From positions 1 to 60,324 of the forward strand of contig NZ_WBKM01000038.1 in the NCBI RefSeq assembly GCF_015714725.1: a stretch of DNA of 60,324 nt. The letters run 5' to 3'. Below the pieces are notes generated by a model. The model did no database searches. It was not told the origin of the DNA and saw nothing but the letters and a program-made list of their open reading frames with translations. Both the position numbers and the translations under genes were made by a program. Source of the DNA: Nostoc sp. WHI (GTDB lineage Bacteria > Cyanobacteriota > Cyanobacteriia > Cyanobacteriales > Nostocaceae). Numbering within the stretch: position 1 is the first letter of the stretch; each line of letters begins with the position of its first letter. Shown here piece by piece: positions 1 to 8,445 of this stretch.

Positions 1-343
1 TTTTTTTTCAATCCTAAAGGAATTCGACTTTTCAATGCTTGATTAATTTGTATCTCTAATTCCTCAAAATTGTTAATTTTATTAAGATGATATCTAATAT
101 CATTAGCTGTAGGGACATTCTTTAATGATTTGGCTGTATTTTCGATACTATCTCCATTGCTAGCTGCCTTTATAAGAATCTCGAATAAAGTCTTTTGATC
201 ACATAGTCCTTGAGAATCAAAAAGAAAAATTTTCTACTAAGCATTCAATAACCTCTTCAAGGGTTTCTGAGGCGGTTATTGCCAGTCCTTCTAATGAAAC
301 AGTCAATTTTTTCAGCCAATATGCTACACAATACTTTCATCAT
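1..343 (-). pseudogene. Decayed transposase N-terminus (IS4/ISH3-like), cut by the window edge
   Basis: On the minus strand, an ATG pair near 343 begins a reading that stays protein-like only if the frame changes twice. The first change is at an A6 run near 309-315 and the second is in the T-rich stretch near 226-232. The joined product contains VSLEGLAITASETLEEVIECL, then GLCDQKTLFEILIKAASNG and a segment ending in ALKSRIPLGLKK at the window edge. This resembles the N-terminal region of IS4/ISH3-type transposases common in Nostoc; the catalytic part would lie outside the window. Two frameshifts make it a pseudogene. It lies just downstream of pqqE, so mobile DNA borders the PQQ cluster. The family name is recalled by motif only. 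Confidence 0.5.
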
Positions 344-542
344 TTCATTTTTTGAAATTTTTCAGATTAGTATAAGCATTAATTATAATGTAAGTAGCTT
401 ATCTTACTTTAATATACGTAGTCGCGACTAGCGATCGCTCTTTGGGAAAAACTTTTTGGTTTACTGATATTTAGTAGGGGTCTTAAACCCATTTATTCAG
501 ACGCTCGAAGACTCGCTAACGCTACGCTATCCGCTTTTTTGG

Positions 543-586
543 TCAGAATTAATGCTGAATTCTGACTCCTGACTTCTGAATTCTGT
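543..586. repeat. Intergenic direct/inverted repeat
   Basis: This spacer downstream of pqqE contains GAATTCTGACTCCTGAC-type words repeated in direct and near-inverted copies. Such motifs are common in intergenic DNA of heterocystous cyanobacteria. Nothing coding is seen between 344 and 629. Confidence 0.4.
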
Positions 587-629
587 TTGATAATGCTCAA
601 TTTTTCACAAAAGACGGCGAGAAAGCCCA

Positions 630-1727
630 TTACATTTGCATGGAGCGATAAACCAAAGGTAGGGGGGAATCCAAGTTTTCCTGATTTGCCTGCTTTGTAA
701 CTGTAGTAATCAGGTGATGGTGTGGTGACAGATGACAAACAGGATCAGTGGCAGCAGCATTGTTCGTTAGAAGTAAGGCTTGACAACGGCAACCACCAAA
801 ATCAAGCTGGCGGCGATCGCAACTTTGGCAAGGTTCAGACATCCATTCTGTTCCCCGGAAGCGATTAAAAGCAGATGATTCAAACCAAATCCAATCTAGT
901 GAATGGTTACGGACGTTAGCAAATTCTAGTTCTGGAATTGAACTGGCGGCTTGGCAAGGTAACACATCGCCATTGGGAGCGATCACTAAAGCTCGATTAC
1001 CCCAGCCACTCATACATGGTTTGGGGTAATCTTCATAGTAGTCTGGAAGCACATATAAGATACCCATTGGGCAGATATTGCGCTTTCTAGCTAATGCTAC
1101 TGCGGCATCTGCTCGTTCTAACTGCTGGCGGGTGGGTAGTAAAACAGTACGGTTGCGATATGCCCAGCCATAATACTGAGTGTTTGCTAATTCAACTCGG
1201 TCTGCTTTTAAAACCTCACACAGCTCTAAAATCTCATCAATTCTGTCTAGGTTTTGCCGATGCAGAACAAAATTAAGTGTTAACGGAAAACCTAAAGCTT
1301 TTACTAATCTTGCTGCTTCTAGTTTTTGATTAAAAGAGGGAGTTCCAGCAATATAGTCCGACTCAGCAGCACGACTATCTTGGATACTAATTTGTACGTG
1401 ATCGAGTCCGGCATCACGCAGCTGTGTAGCTCGTTCTGGAGTTAACAGTGTAGCAGCAGTAATCAAAGTAGTATATAGTTCGGCTTTGGCTGCTGCTGCC
1501 ACAAGTAATTCTATATCTTTTCGTAGCAGTGGTTCGCCGCCGGTTAAGCCAAGCTGTAACACACCCAAGTTTGAGGCTTGCTGAATTACTCGCAACCAAT
1601 CCTCGGTGGAAAGCTCTTGACGATAATTATGATCGCCACAATTAAGCGGGTTGGAGCAGTACGGACAACGCAGTGGGCAGCGATATGTTAATTCTGCAAT
1701 TAAGCTTAAAGGTCTATCAGTCGTCAT
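630..1727 (-). CDS. pqqE: PqqE, PqqA peptide cyclase (radical SAM)
   Basis: This 365-residue protein is the radical SAM enzyme that, with PqqD, forms the carbon-carbon crosslink between a Glu and a Tyr of PqqA, the first step of PQQ biosynthesis. The radical SAM cluster motif is visible as CPLRCPYC (residues ~18-25, CxxxCxxC), followed by a GGEPLLR SAM-binding segment near residue 64. The C-terminal half holds the cysteines of a SPASM-type auxiliary cluster domain (CMSGW, LPCQ, CQSCDRR, GGCRCQ). Length and motifs match the family. It is the last gene of the minus-strand order pqqA-B-C-D-E and starts 15 nt after the pqqD stop, so co-transcription and coupling with its chaperone PqqD are likely. 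The C-terminal tail after PVCHLSPHH is somewhat extended. Confidence 0.93.
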   Translation of the reverse strand: MTTDRPLSLIAELTYRCPLRCPYCSNPLNCGDHNYRQELSTEDWLRVIQQASNLGVLQLGLTGGEPLLRKDIELLVAAAAKAELYTTLITAATLLTPERATQLRDAGLDHVQISIQDSRAAESDYIAGTPSFNQKLEAARLVKALGFPLTLNFVLHRQNLDRIDEILELCEVLKADRVELANTQYYGWAYRNRTVLLPTRQQLERADAAVALARKRNICPMGILYVLPDYYEDYPKPCMSGWGNRALVIAPNGDVLPCQAASSIPELEFANVRNHSLDWIWFESSAFNRFRGTEWMSEPCQSCDRRQLDFGGCRCQALLLTNNAAATDPVCHLSPHHHLITTVTKQANQENLDSPLPLVYRSMQM

Positions 1728-1742
1728 TGTTAGTAATAGTGT

Positions 1743-2084
1743 TTAGTTTAAATCTGCTCCACTTGAGAAATTACTTTTTTCATTTGGAGGTAAAGGTTCT
1801 GGTTCTATTCCTTCTACAGTTAATAGTCCTCGTTCACTAATTCGAGAGAGCAGATGGCGCACGTCCTCTAGCATATTTTCGCCTTGGTACTGTTTGTTCA
1901 ACTCCTGTGCGATCATATTCAGAGTTCGTTTACCGTTACAAAGTGCTAAAATTGCTGCTGCTGTGGAGTTTAATTTTAGTGCCCCTTCTGGAATCAGGAG
2001 CCAATGCTGCTTTCTCAGATCATCCCATCGTAAACGCACACCACGAACTAGCCGAGGTTGGGCATGATTCTCTATAATACTCAT
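1743..2084 (-). CDS. pqqD: PqqD, PqqA-binding chaperone
   Basis: PqqD binds the precursor peptide PqqA and presents it to PqqE. The family core is recognisable as PEGALKLNSTAAAILALCNG (residues ~33-52) followed by RT and a helical segment ending in LLSRISERGLL. At 113 residues it is longer than the usual ~90. The extra residues form a short N-terminal tail and a polar C-terminal tail (PLPPNEKSNFSSG). It sits between pqqC and pqqE, with a 77-nt gap upstream and only 15 nt downstream, consistent with an operon. PqqD-PqqE fusions are known in other bacteria; here they are separate genes. Confidence 0.9.
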   Translation of the reverse strand: MSIIENHAQPRLVRGVRLRWDDLRKQHWLLIPEGALKLNSTAAAILALCNGKRTLNMIAQELNKQYQGENMLEDVRHLLSRISERGLLTVEGIEPEPLPPNEKSNFSSGADLN

Positions 2085-2161
2085 TTAATTCGTAATTCGT
2101 AGTTAATTTTATAGGGATTAGGGACAAAGAGAATTAACTGTTAACTTTTGTCTGTTGTCCC

Positions 2162-2890
2162 CTATTCTCTATATCCTTCTTGAGGTCTAGTATCGCCCCG
2201 TTCAATCGCCTCTAATTGGCTCCACAACAAATTGCACTTAAATATTAAAGCTTGTACTGCTCGTTCCTGAGACTCACGAGTTCTACAGTGTTTGAGGACT
2301 TGGTTGAGGGCATATTGAGCATCTCTGGGTGCTTGGTGAAGACGTGCCCGAAAATAGTCAAATCCAGCAGGATCGATCCACGGGTAATGCTGTTCTAATG
2401 CAACTAAGCGTACTCGAATTGCATCTGGGCCAAACAGTTCAGTCAGCGATGCAGCCACTGCTTCAATCCAGGGTCGAGTGCGGCAAAAGTTAACGTAGGC
2501 ATCCACTGCATATTGAACTCCAGGCAGTACGTGCTGGTCTTCTAAGAGTTCTTGACGAGACAATCCTACAGCTTTACCGAGTTTTAACCATGCCTCAATA
2601 CCACCTTCGCTCTCACCTTGACCGTCATGATCAATGATGCGTTGAATCCATTCCCGCCGCACTTCTAAATCAGTGCAGTTTGACAAGATAGCAGCATCTT
2701 TAAGAGGAATACTTTTTTGATAGTAAAATCTATTTGCTACCCAGCGCCGTACTTCTGTTGACGTTAAATCACCACTGTTCATCCTTGCATGAAATGGATG
2801 CAGATGATGGTAGCGGCGATGTTGCGATCGCAATACAGCCTCTAGTTCTGTCTGAGTCCACGGGAGAGGTTCTTTAACTAATTCCAACAC
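2162..2890 (-). CDS. pqqC: PqqC, pyrroloquinoline-quinone synthase
   Basis: PqqC is a cofactorless oxidase that carries out the final ring closure and eight-electron oxidation giving PQQ. The 242-residue product shows the conserved N-terminal pattern YHxxHPFHARMNSGDLT, then WVANRFYYQKSIPLKDAAIL, a DHDGQGESEGGIEAWLKLG stretch and a C-terminal helix rich in basic residues. These fit the all-helical PqqC/TenA-like fold. The start is a GTG at 2888-2890; no better start is visible downstream of it. The gap to pqqB is about 21 nt, which fits operonic expression. Confidence 0.93.
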   Translation of the reverse strand: MLELVKEPLPWTQTELEAVLRSQHRRYHHLHPFHARMNSGDLTSTEVRRWVANRFYYQKSIPLKDAAILSNCTDLEVRREWIQRIIDHDGQGESEGGIEAWLKLGKAVGLSRQELLEDQHVLPGVQYAVDAYVNFCRTRPWIEAVAASLTELFGPDAIRVRLVALEQHYPWIDPAGFDYFRARLHQAPRDAQYALNQVLKHCRTRESQERAVQALIFKCNLLWSQLEAIERGDTRPQEGYRE

Positions 2891-2911
2891 GCTTTTTCTT
2901 ACACCTCAAAA

Positions 2912-3817
2912 TTACAATTCGATGGTTAGACCATCGTAACCAACTTCTATTCCTGCGGCTTCAACAATTTTGCGCTCCTCTGAATCAGGTAAAAGTATTG
3001 GGTTAGTGTTGTTGATGTGAACCAGAATTTTCCGAGGACGGCTGAGTTTAGCAAGGCTTTTTAAACTAGTGTTAAGGGGTAAGTGTCCCATATCGCGGGC
3101 TTGCAGCTTGGATATTCCTAAAGCCAACAACTCATCATTGTCCCAGCAAGTGCCATCTACTAAAATGCAGTCACTAGACTCAAACCGCTCTAAGATTTTT
3201 TCGTCAAGTTCAGCTAAACCTGGAGCATAAGTAGCAACTTTGCCAGTTGTATGATCGCGAAATGTTAAACCTATAACCCAAAATCCATCTAAATTTGTCT
3301 TGTGGCGCATATATTTTGGTGGTTTGGCTGCTAGTGGAAATACCTCCACTTCCAAACCATCTTCTCCATTCAACCCCAAGTTTATAGGTACATGAGGTTC
3401 AAGTACAGACCATTCCACACCACAATAGCTTGCTAACGTAGATAGCAGGGGATAACCCTCTGTCAGAGCCATGTGTACTGTTTCTGTACCATAGACACGT
3501 AGTTTTTCCGTAGATTCTCTGAGAATAATCAGCCCAGTGGTATGATCAATCTCTGCATCAGTTAACAGAACACCAGCGATCGGGCTTGACCGAATTGTAG
3601 ACGGCTGTCCTTCCCGCAATTTCTCCAACTGCGGACGTACATCTGGAGAGGCATTGACCAAAAACCAGGGCTGATTGTTTTTCCTCACTGCAATTGATGA
3701 CTGGTTGAGCCAATTTACACCTGCACGACTTGTGCGGACTGCTTGGCAATTAGGACAGTTACAATTCCATTGGGGAAAACCACCACCTGCGGCAGTACCA
3801 AGAATTTTTAGGAACAT
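2912..3817 (-). CDS. pqqB: PqqB, metallo-beta-lactamase-fold PQQ biosynthesis protein
   Basis: PqqB belongs to the metallo-beta-lactamase fold and is thought to hydroxylate the crosslinked Glu-Tyr intermediate. The 301-residue protein begins with the family signature GTAAGGGFPQWNCNCPNC, which includes the structural zinc site cysteines. It carries the modified metal motif DAEIDHTTGL (residues ~89-98) in place of the usual HxHxDH. Later conserved elements are GDCILVDGTCWDNDE-like residues around 215 and HINNTNP near 268. Length is normal. It lies between pqqA (57 nt upstream) and pqqC. Confidence 0.93.
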   Translation of the reverse strand: MFLKILGTAAGGGFPQWNCNCPNCQAVRTSRAGVNWLNQSSIAVRKNNQPWFLVNASPDVRPQLEKLREGQPSTIRSSPIAGVLLTDAEIDHTTGLIILRESTEKLRVYGTETVHMALTEGYPLLSTLASYCGVEWSVLEPHVPINLGLNGEDGLEVEVFPLAAKPPKYMRHKTNLDGFWVIGLTFRDHTTGKVATYAPGLAELDEKILERFESSDCILVDGTCWDNDELLALGISKLQARDMGHLPLNTSLKSLAKLSRPRKILVHINNTNPILLPDSEERKIVEAAGIEVGYDGLTIEL

Positions 3818-3874
3818 AAAAACAGAAAGCAGGTAGAGGTTTTATTCAGCAATTAGACTTGTTAGTATCTACAA

Positions 3875-4063
3875 TTATTGCTCATTGAAAATGTATGTGG
3901 TAATTTCCATACACAAGTCAAGTTCATCAAAATCTGGTTTTTCCCAATCAATTGCTGACTTAACATTTGGAGGATGAAATGAGCTTCTAGCAGAGGCATC
4001 CTCCCTTAATTTTGAGCTATTGCTTTCTTGTTGCATAGAGTGATTGTTTGTTTTCCGAATCAT
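3875..4063 (-). CDS. pqqA: PqqA precursor peptide with long N-terminal leader
   Basis: PqqA is the ribosomal peptide whose Glu and Tyr side chains become PQQ. The 62-residue product ends with WEKPDFDELDLCMEITTYIF plus NEQ. Glu53 and Tyr57 are spaced E-x3-Y, the arrangement crosslinked by PqqE, and W-x-K-P before them matches the classical PqqA start. Classical PqqA peptides have about 23 residues, so this one carries some 38 extra N-terminal residues rich in Ser, Asn, Glu and Gln. The start is supported by an AGGAG ribosome-binding site about 8 nt upstream of the ATG on the minus strand (4072-4076 region). There is no internal Met close to the core, so the extension is probably real. The gene leads the pqqABCDE cluster. 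Confidence 0.85.
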   Translation of the reverse strand: MIRKTNNHSMQQESNSSKLREDASARSSFHPPNVKSAIDWEKPDFDELDLCMEITTYIFNEQ

Positions 4064-4311
4064 TATTGGCTCCTATTGAAATAAATGTTCAGTTTTTTAT
4101 TTGGCCTGCAATTAATTCTAGTAATTTTAATTACTATCTGTCTTATTTGCTGGCTCAAAATATCTTTGCTTTAGGCTAAACTGTGCTACACAAGAAGTAT
4201 ACAGTATTTTTACTGCTCTTTCCTTATTTTTCATTATACGTAAAAGTAAGGGGGCGTTTGAAAAGTCTGAGAAATAGTAAAAATCTTTCTCAGTATATGC
4301 TAATAGAACTT

Positions 4312-4593
4312 TCAAGAAACACATTCCGTGGAGTGAGAAATAGGGATGAGTTCTAAGCCAAAAGCCTGAGCTTTTTTCTTCAAGTTTTTCAACGTGCGCT
4401 CTCGGTACTGTTGCTCACAAGCATCAAGACCAGGGTCAGAGTAGGCACTTCCAGAAGTCCAAAGGTGATAAAAAAGACGTGCCAGCTTGTGAGCGGTGGT
4501 AGTAATCGCCTTTGGCGTGTCCAAACGGGACTGTATTCGACGGTAGAAAGCACCGAGAGCAGAATGACTAAATATTGGCGAGTATTTTTGCAA
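4312..4593 (-). pseudogene. IS110-family transposase C-terminal remnant
   Basis: The 93-residue reading includes HSALGAFYRRIQSRLDTPKA, TTTAHKLARLFYHLWTSG and a closing LKNLKKKAQAFGLELIPI. This pattern is typical of the last ~90 residues of IS110/IS116-family (DEDD) transposases. The N-terminal DEDD domain is absent: sequence beyond 4593 does not continue the match. I read it as an inert remnant of an insertion on the upstream side of the PQQ cluster. Confidence 0.7.
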
Positions 4594-4695
4594 AGCTGAA
4601 AAAGGACAAGGGCGGTCGATCCTATTTCAGAAAAAAGCCCCGTTTATTGATAATCGAAAGTGCGATTGCACAACGTCAACAGAGTTGAGGAATTG

Positions 4696-4836
4696 ATGCA
4701 GCGAGGTTTGATGGCTCAAGGAGTAATTGCAGCCTTTGCTATTTTGATGTTTTCGTTCATCGACATCTACGGTGTTTATCGTTACATCGGTCAACAAGTT
4801 CAACAAATTCAGGAGACGTATAGCAATGTTAGGTAA
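4696..4836 (+). CDS. Possible 46-residue single-span membrane protein
   Basis: This short open frame starts with ATG at 4696, five nt after a GAGG ribosome-binding-like sequence. It encodes a hydrophobic span (GVIAAFAILMFSFIDIYGVY) followed by a polar tail, YIGQQVQQIQETYSNVR. Its end overlaps the start of the next open frame by 11 nt, an arrangement that allows translational coupling. A longer reading from a GTG at 4660 is also possible. No family is recognised. It lies in a stretch full of mobile-element remnants and may itself be a leftover of a plasmid or integrative element. Confidence 0.4.
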   Translation: MQRGLMAQGVIAAFAILMFSFIDIYGVYRYIGQQVQQIQETYSNVR

Positions 4837-5155
4837 ATGGCTTCCTGGTTTATTTGGTAGTAAAAATGACGGTATAGTTTCAACAGATTTAAGAGTGGGA
4901 GATGCTACCCAAATTGAAGGAAACCTCCCTTCATCAATCCGCGATCGCTACACATTACCTGCTTACACTACAGCACAGCAGGTTCTGGATGAAGCAGAAG
5001 TGACTGGCACTTTAAAGGCGCAGAAGTGGCTACATACAAAATTTTCCCGCCACAAGCTCAAGCAGTTACAATCCTTGGCAGAGATGTATAAAAACCAACT
5101 GGCATATTCTCAAGAAGCCCTGAAGGTTGAGGAGGATTTACAGCGAACCAGGTGA
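4826..5155 (+). CDS. Hypothetical protein in a mobile-element scar
   Basis: I place the start at the ATG at 4826 (MLGKWLPGLFGSKNDG), not at an earlier in-frame codon, because an AGGAG lies at 4811-4815, ten nt upstream. The ~109-residue product is hydrophilic and basic, with a middle segment IRDRYTLPAYTTAQQVLDEA and a C-terminal helical part (KFSRHKLKQLQSLAEMYKNQ). No domain is recognised. It overlaps the small membrane ORF upstream, so the two may form a pair. Neighbouring downstream fragments look like parts of plasmid-type proteins, so transfer and partial decay are likely. Confidence 0.45.
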   Translation: MLGKWLPGLFGSKNDGIVSTDLRVGDATQIEGNLPSSIRDRYTLPAYTTAQQVLDEAEVTGTLKAQKWLHTKFSRHKLKQLQSLAEMYKNQLAYSQEALKVEEDLQRTR

Positions 5156-5186
5156 TATTTACGAGTGTGTTCTTGATGTTGGTTAG

Positions 5187-5384
5187 TGTAGTTCTAAAAA
5201 TAATCAGCAATCCTCACAACAGCAGATTGACTGGTATGAAGAAATTATAAAATGGGCAACAGAATTAGGAAGAAGACCGCATTTCCAAGAAATCAAACAG
5301 AAGTGGCACGAATTAAGGGGGCAAGAGTTAAACGAAAGGGGGGTGACTCTATTACTAGAAAATCTCGGCTACCTAGATAATTAA
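5187..5384 (+). pseudogene. Start-less open fragment
   Basis: This frame is open from just after a TAG at 5184 to a TAA at 5382 and has no ATG. The encoded stretch includes QQIDWYEEIIKWATELGRRP and ends RGVTLLLENLGYLDN. Its regular helical, charged pattern looks like genuine former coding sequence, not noise. No family is recognised. It lies between the hypothetical gene above and the methyltransferase-like remnant below and is probably part of the same decayed element. Confidence 0.3.
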
Positions 5385-5929
5385 ACTGGAACGCTCGATA
5401 TGGTAATCCGAAAGAGTACAGAAAGCAAGTAGCGAAGCCAAGTGCCGGGACTGGCTTAATAGCCCAATTTGGGAAACTACAAGGCGCAAGTCTGATGCTC
5501 AACGAGCTTGCACCCGATAGATCAAAGATTCTGCGTCGGTTGTTTCCAGACACTCCACTATTTGGGGTCAACGCCGAACAAATCAACGATTATTTAGCCC
5601 GCATTTCTCAGCCTTCGGTTGTTCTGATGAATCCACCGTTTTCGTCGTCCCCGAAAATCAACAGTCGCAACCCTGATGCCACCCCTCGCCACATCAACTC
5701 GGCATTGCAAAGACTGGTTGACGGTGGACGGCTGGTAACAATCACAGCCACTCTCGAAATTGAGTTAACGCCCACGCAAGAACGGATTTATAATAGCTAC
5801 TCCGATGCTTTTCAAGTTATTCATAATAATTTAGAGAAGGCGTTAGAAGCTTGCAATATTTCCGGTGCAAAAACGTACAATCGCGCTGCTAAGATGTCTG
5901 CCACTAATTATTTGATTGACGTTATTTGA
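5381..5929 (+). pseudogene. Internally deleted methyltransferase / strawberry-notch-like remnant
   Basis: The frame is open from 5381; the first ATG is only at 5495 (144 residues), inside the domain. Before that ATG the reading gives KPSAGTGLIAQFGKLQGASL, a SAM-binding motif I, and after it VLMNPPF, the catalytic motif of N6-adenine-type methyltransferases. From about residue 85 after the ATG the sequence changes to IELTPTQERIYNSYSDAFQV and ALEACNISGAKTYNRAAKMS. This resembles part of the strawberry-notch-like helicase region that, in large plasmid proteins, lies far from the methylase domain. I infer two separate pieces of one very large protein joined by internal deletion. The methylase motifs are clear; the strawberry-notch assignment is from memory. 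Confidence 0.5.
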
Positions 5930-6064
5930 CCGAAAAAGATGTAGATCATTTTTAATAAAAGTAGTAAATAAAAATATTTAGCGGAGATTGAAATAGTCTT
6001 GGCTAAAATTATCATGTTGATTTTATCGTCAATTACTGGCTTATTTGAGAGAGGCAATCTATTT

Positions 6065-6115
6065 TTAAAGCCCATAAAATTAATTTACTTAATCTTCTCT
6101 ATTTTTGGGCTTTAA
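6065..6115. terminator. Inverted repeat between convergent genes
   Basis: TTAAAGCCCA (6065-6074) pairs with TGGGCTTTAA (6106-6115) around a 31-nt AT-rich loop. It lies in the ~320-bp spacer between the plus-strand methylase remnant and the minus-strand repeat protein, so a bidirectional terminator role is plausible. Nothing else was seen in 5930-6248. Confidence 0.4.
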
Positions 6116-6248
6116 AAAGTCAACCTCAACCAGAAAAATTAAGTAGATAAAATTTTCCTGGCTGTTTTTTCAAAAATATCAATAATCTGAGTCACATCTG
6201 CGGAATGTGGGTCATATATTGACTTGAAAATTGCTGTAATAATTAATA

Positions 6249-8291
6249 TCACTGCCCATTAGTAGTCGTTGATGGTGGCAATTGTGGAGACTCAAGCTCA
6301 GGCTGAGGCTGCGGTTGAGGATTGAGAAATTCCTGCCAAGTTCTAATTTGCTCTCGCGCCGCACTATAAGCAGCACTACCGCGTGGAATCAATTTGGCAA
6401 TTTCAATTCCTCTGGAAATATCAGACTGACCTTGAGAGCGTGCTATTTCTAACAATTGCTGACTCCACTGGTCAATAGCCTGATTCGCATCCATACGTAA
6501 GATGCTATTGTTTGAAACCCGATCCGCCAGTCGTATTGCCTCAAGCAAGGCTTCGGGCGTGCCAACTGCCCCCACTTCCTGCGCTTTTCTCCAGTTTTCT
6601 GTGGTGCGGATTTGCCCTTGCCACTCATCTATAGCAGCTTGTGCTTCCCCAGAAAGTGCCCTTCCCGACGATGCAATTTGTTGAGCTGTGCTAATGGCGG
6701 CGGTAAGATTTCCACTCTGAGCCAGTTCTTGTGCCTGATCTAAGTAAGGCTGGTCTTGAATTCGCTGAATCTTTCCTGTCCAAGTGCGAATTTTGTTCCG
6801 TGCTTCTGGATATAATGCCCGACCTCTACGGATTTGACTGGCTTCAGAGATAGCAGCTTGCAATGAGTTAATATCCTCGAATATTGCTATCTGTTCGGCG
6901 CGTTCTAAGTAAGGTTGGTCTTCAATTGTCTCCACTTGTACACGCCAGCGACCCATCTCTTGCCTAGCTTCTGTGGCCCTGGGGTTACTCGCAGGGATGA
7001 GCTGTACTTGGGCGATCGCTGCTGTTAAATTATTGACTGTTCCTTGGCTAGCCAATATTCTCGCTTTTTCTAGATTGGCAACATCTTCAATTTCCAACTG
7101 CCAACGAGCAATCAATTCTTGTGCTTCGTTATACACTGGTCTTGTGGGTTCAATTTGTTGTGCTTGGGCGATCGCTGCCTCTAAACCAGAAACATTACCT
7201 ATCCAAGCACTTCTTTTGGCGTCAGCTATGGCGATAAAGTCATCTGTTTCGCCTTGTAGTTTCGTACTTTCCGGTATTTGTCTAGCAATATTCAGTGCTT
7301 CATCCGCATCCTGCTTATCTAGTTTCGCCCGTGCCAATTCCAGCATTTTGCGTCCAAATGCAGGAATCGCCTCCTGAGCTTTTTGATAAATGTAACTTTC
7401 CTGACCAATGGACTCGGCTAACTTGATAGCTTCTAATAAATTATCAACAACTTTGCTACTTGCTAAGTTTTCAGCTTTTCCTAACTTATCGCCATCTTCC
7501 CGCGCTGTGATAATTAGACGATTCAATTGGTCGTATTTAGTACCCGCCCAGTATTGATTATCTACGCGCAGCATTCTGGCGGATAACATGAATGCCGATT
7601 GCCAACGCCTTTCCCGCACTTCGGCGATCGCACCGTTGTATGTTTTTTCTGCTTTTGACCAAATCGACTGCCATTTGTCGATTTGCTCATTAACTAATTT
7701 ATAAGCTGTTACGTCTTCGGGTATTTTCTGAGCAGTAGCGATCGCTTCCTCTAAATTCCCTGTTTGGAAACTTTGATCAGCTAACTTCAAAATATCTCGT
7801 GACCATTCCTCGATGAAACGATCAATTTCTCCATGCAACGGGTGATTTTTTGGTAGTTGTTTCACCAAAGCGATCGCTTGCAATAAATCGTTGACTGTCT
7901 CCTTGGAAGCCGCCAACTGAGCGCAGTGTAGCCGCACCGAAGCACTTGCTAGGGGCCAAAAAATTGATGGGCAGTTAGGAGCAGTTGGCAGTTTTAGCAG
8001 CATTGCCATTGCCAAGAATCCTACACTGCCGGGAATCAACATTAGTAGTACTAGCCACAACGTCCAGCTTTTCATCCAGCGTGGCCATTTTCCAGAAGTA
8101 CTACTGAGTTGGGCAGTTTCTTCTGAATCGTTTTTTTTTCGCCGCTTCACTGACTTAGAGGTAGAACCAGTAGTTGGGCCATCAAATGGCTGAGTTTCAC
8201 CGAATTGTTCTGTTCGAGATAATCTTGTATTTTGATCTGGCTCGCTTCCACTGGCTGAAGACCAACTGTCTGGAATATCCCGCTCTGTCAT
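6249..8291 (-). CDS. Membrane-anchored helical repeat protein, function unknown
   Basis: The 680-residue protein has a polar N-terminal tail of about 70 residues with a KRRKK cluster, one transmembrane span (WTLWLVLLMLIPGSVGFLAM, ~75-95) and then a long chain of helical repeats of roughly 60-65 residues. Each repeat contains a version of EAI..AQ.IP and ends with an I..W.. motif. The tail is Pro/Gln-rich (PQPQPQPELESPQLPP). The layout suggests a cytoplasmic N-terminus and a long extracytoplasmic or thylakoid-lumen repeat rod, but orientation is inferred. Similar cyanobacterial proteins are often loosely labelled chromosome segregation ATPases; I see no nucleotide-binding motif that would justify that. 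It stands alone, with its own spacer on each side. Confidence 0.8.
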   Translation of the reverse strand: MTERDIPDSWSSASGSEPDQNTRLSRTEQFGETQPFDGPTTGSTSKSVKRRKKNDSEETAQLSSTSGKWPRWMKSWTLWLVLLMLIPGSVGFLAMAMLLKLPTAPNCPSIFWPLASASVRLHCAQLAASKETVNDLLQAIALVKQLPKNHPLHGEIDRFIEEWSRDILKLADQSFQTGNLEEAIATAQKIPEDVTAYKLVNEQIDKWQSIWSKAEKTYNGAIAEVRERRWQSAFMLSARMLRVDNQYWAGTKYDQLNRLIITAREDGDKLGKAENLASSKVVDNLLEAIKLAESIGQESYIYQKAQEAIPAFGRKMLELARAKLDKQDADEALNIARQIPESTKLQGETDDFIAIADAKRSAWIGNVSGLEAAIAQAQQIEPTRPVYNEAQELIARWQLEIEDVANLEKARILASQGTVNNLTAAIAQVQLIPASNPRATEARQEMGRWRVQVETIEDQPYLERAEQIAIFEDINSLQAAISEASQIRRGRALYPEARNKIRTWTGKIQRIQDQPYLDQAQELAQSGNLTAAISTAQQIASSGRALSGEAQAAIDEWQGQIRTTENWRKAQEVGAVGTPEALLEAIRLADRVSNNSILRMDANQAIDQWSQQLLEIARSQGQSDISRGIEIAKLIPRGSAAYSAAREQIRTWQEFLNPQPQPQPELESPQLPPSTTTNGQ

Positions 8292-8445
8292 CTTTCACAC
8301 CAAAATAATTGAATAGCGCTCTATTTTAGGTCGATAATTCCATTGTTGTCATAGTAACTTTCTGATCATTAAAAAGCTACTTTTTTGATTATCCCTCTCC
8401 ACAGAATACCATTATCAATCGAAAAGTTCAGTGCTGTTTTATACT

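Noticed and set aside
493..738. 81-residue minus-strand open frame overlapping the pqqE end
   Set aside because: It is another frame of pqqE plus repeat DNA, with no family features.
4127..4324. 65-residue minus-strand open frame
   Set aside because: Low-complexity, overlaps the IS110 remnant, no ribosome-binding site or recognisable family.
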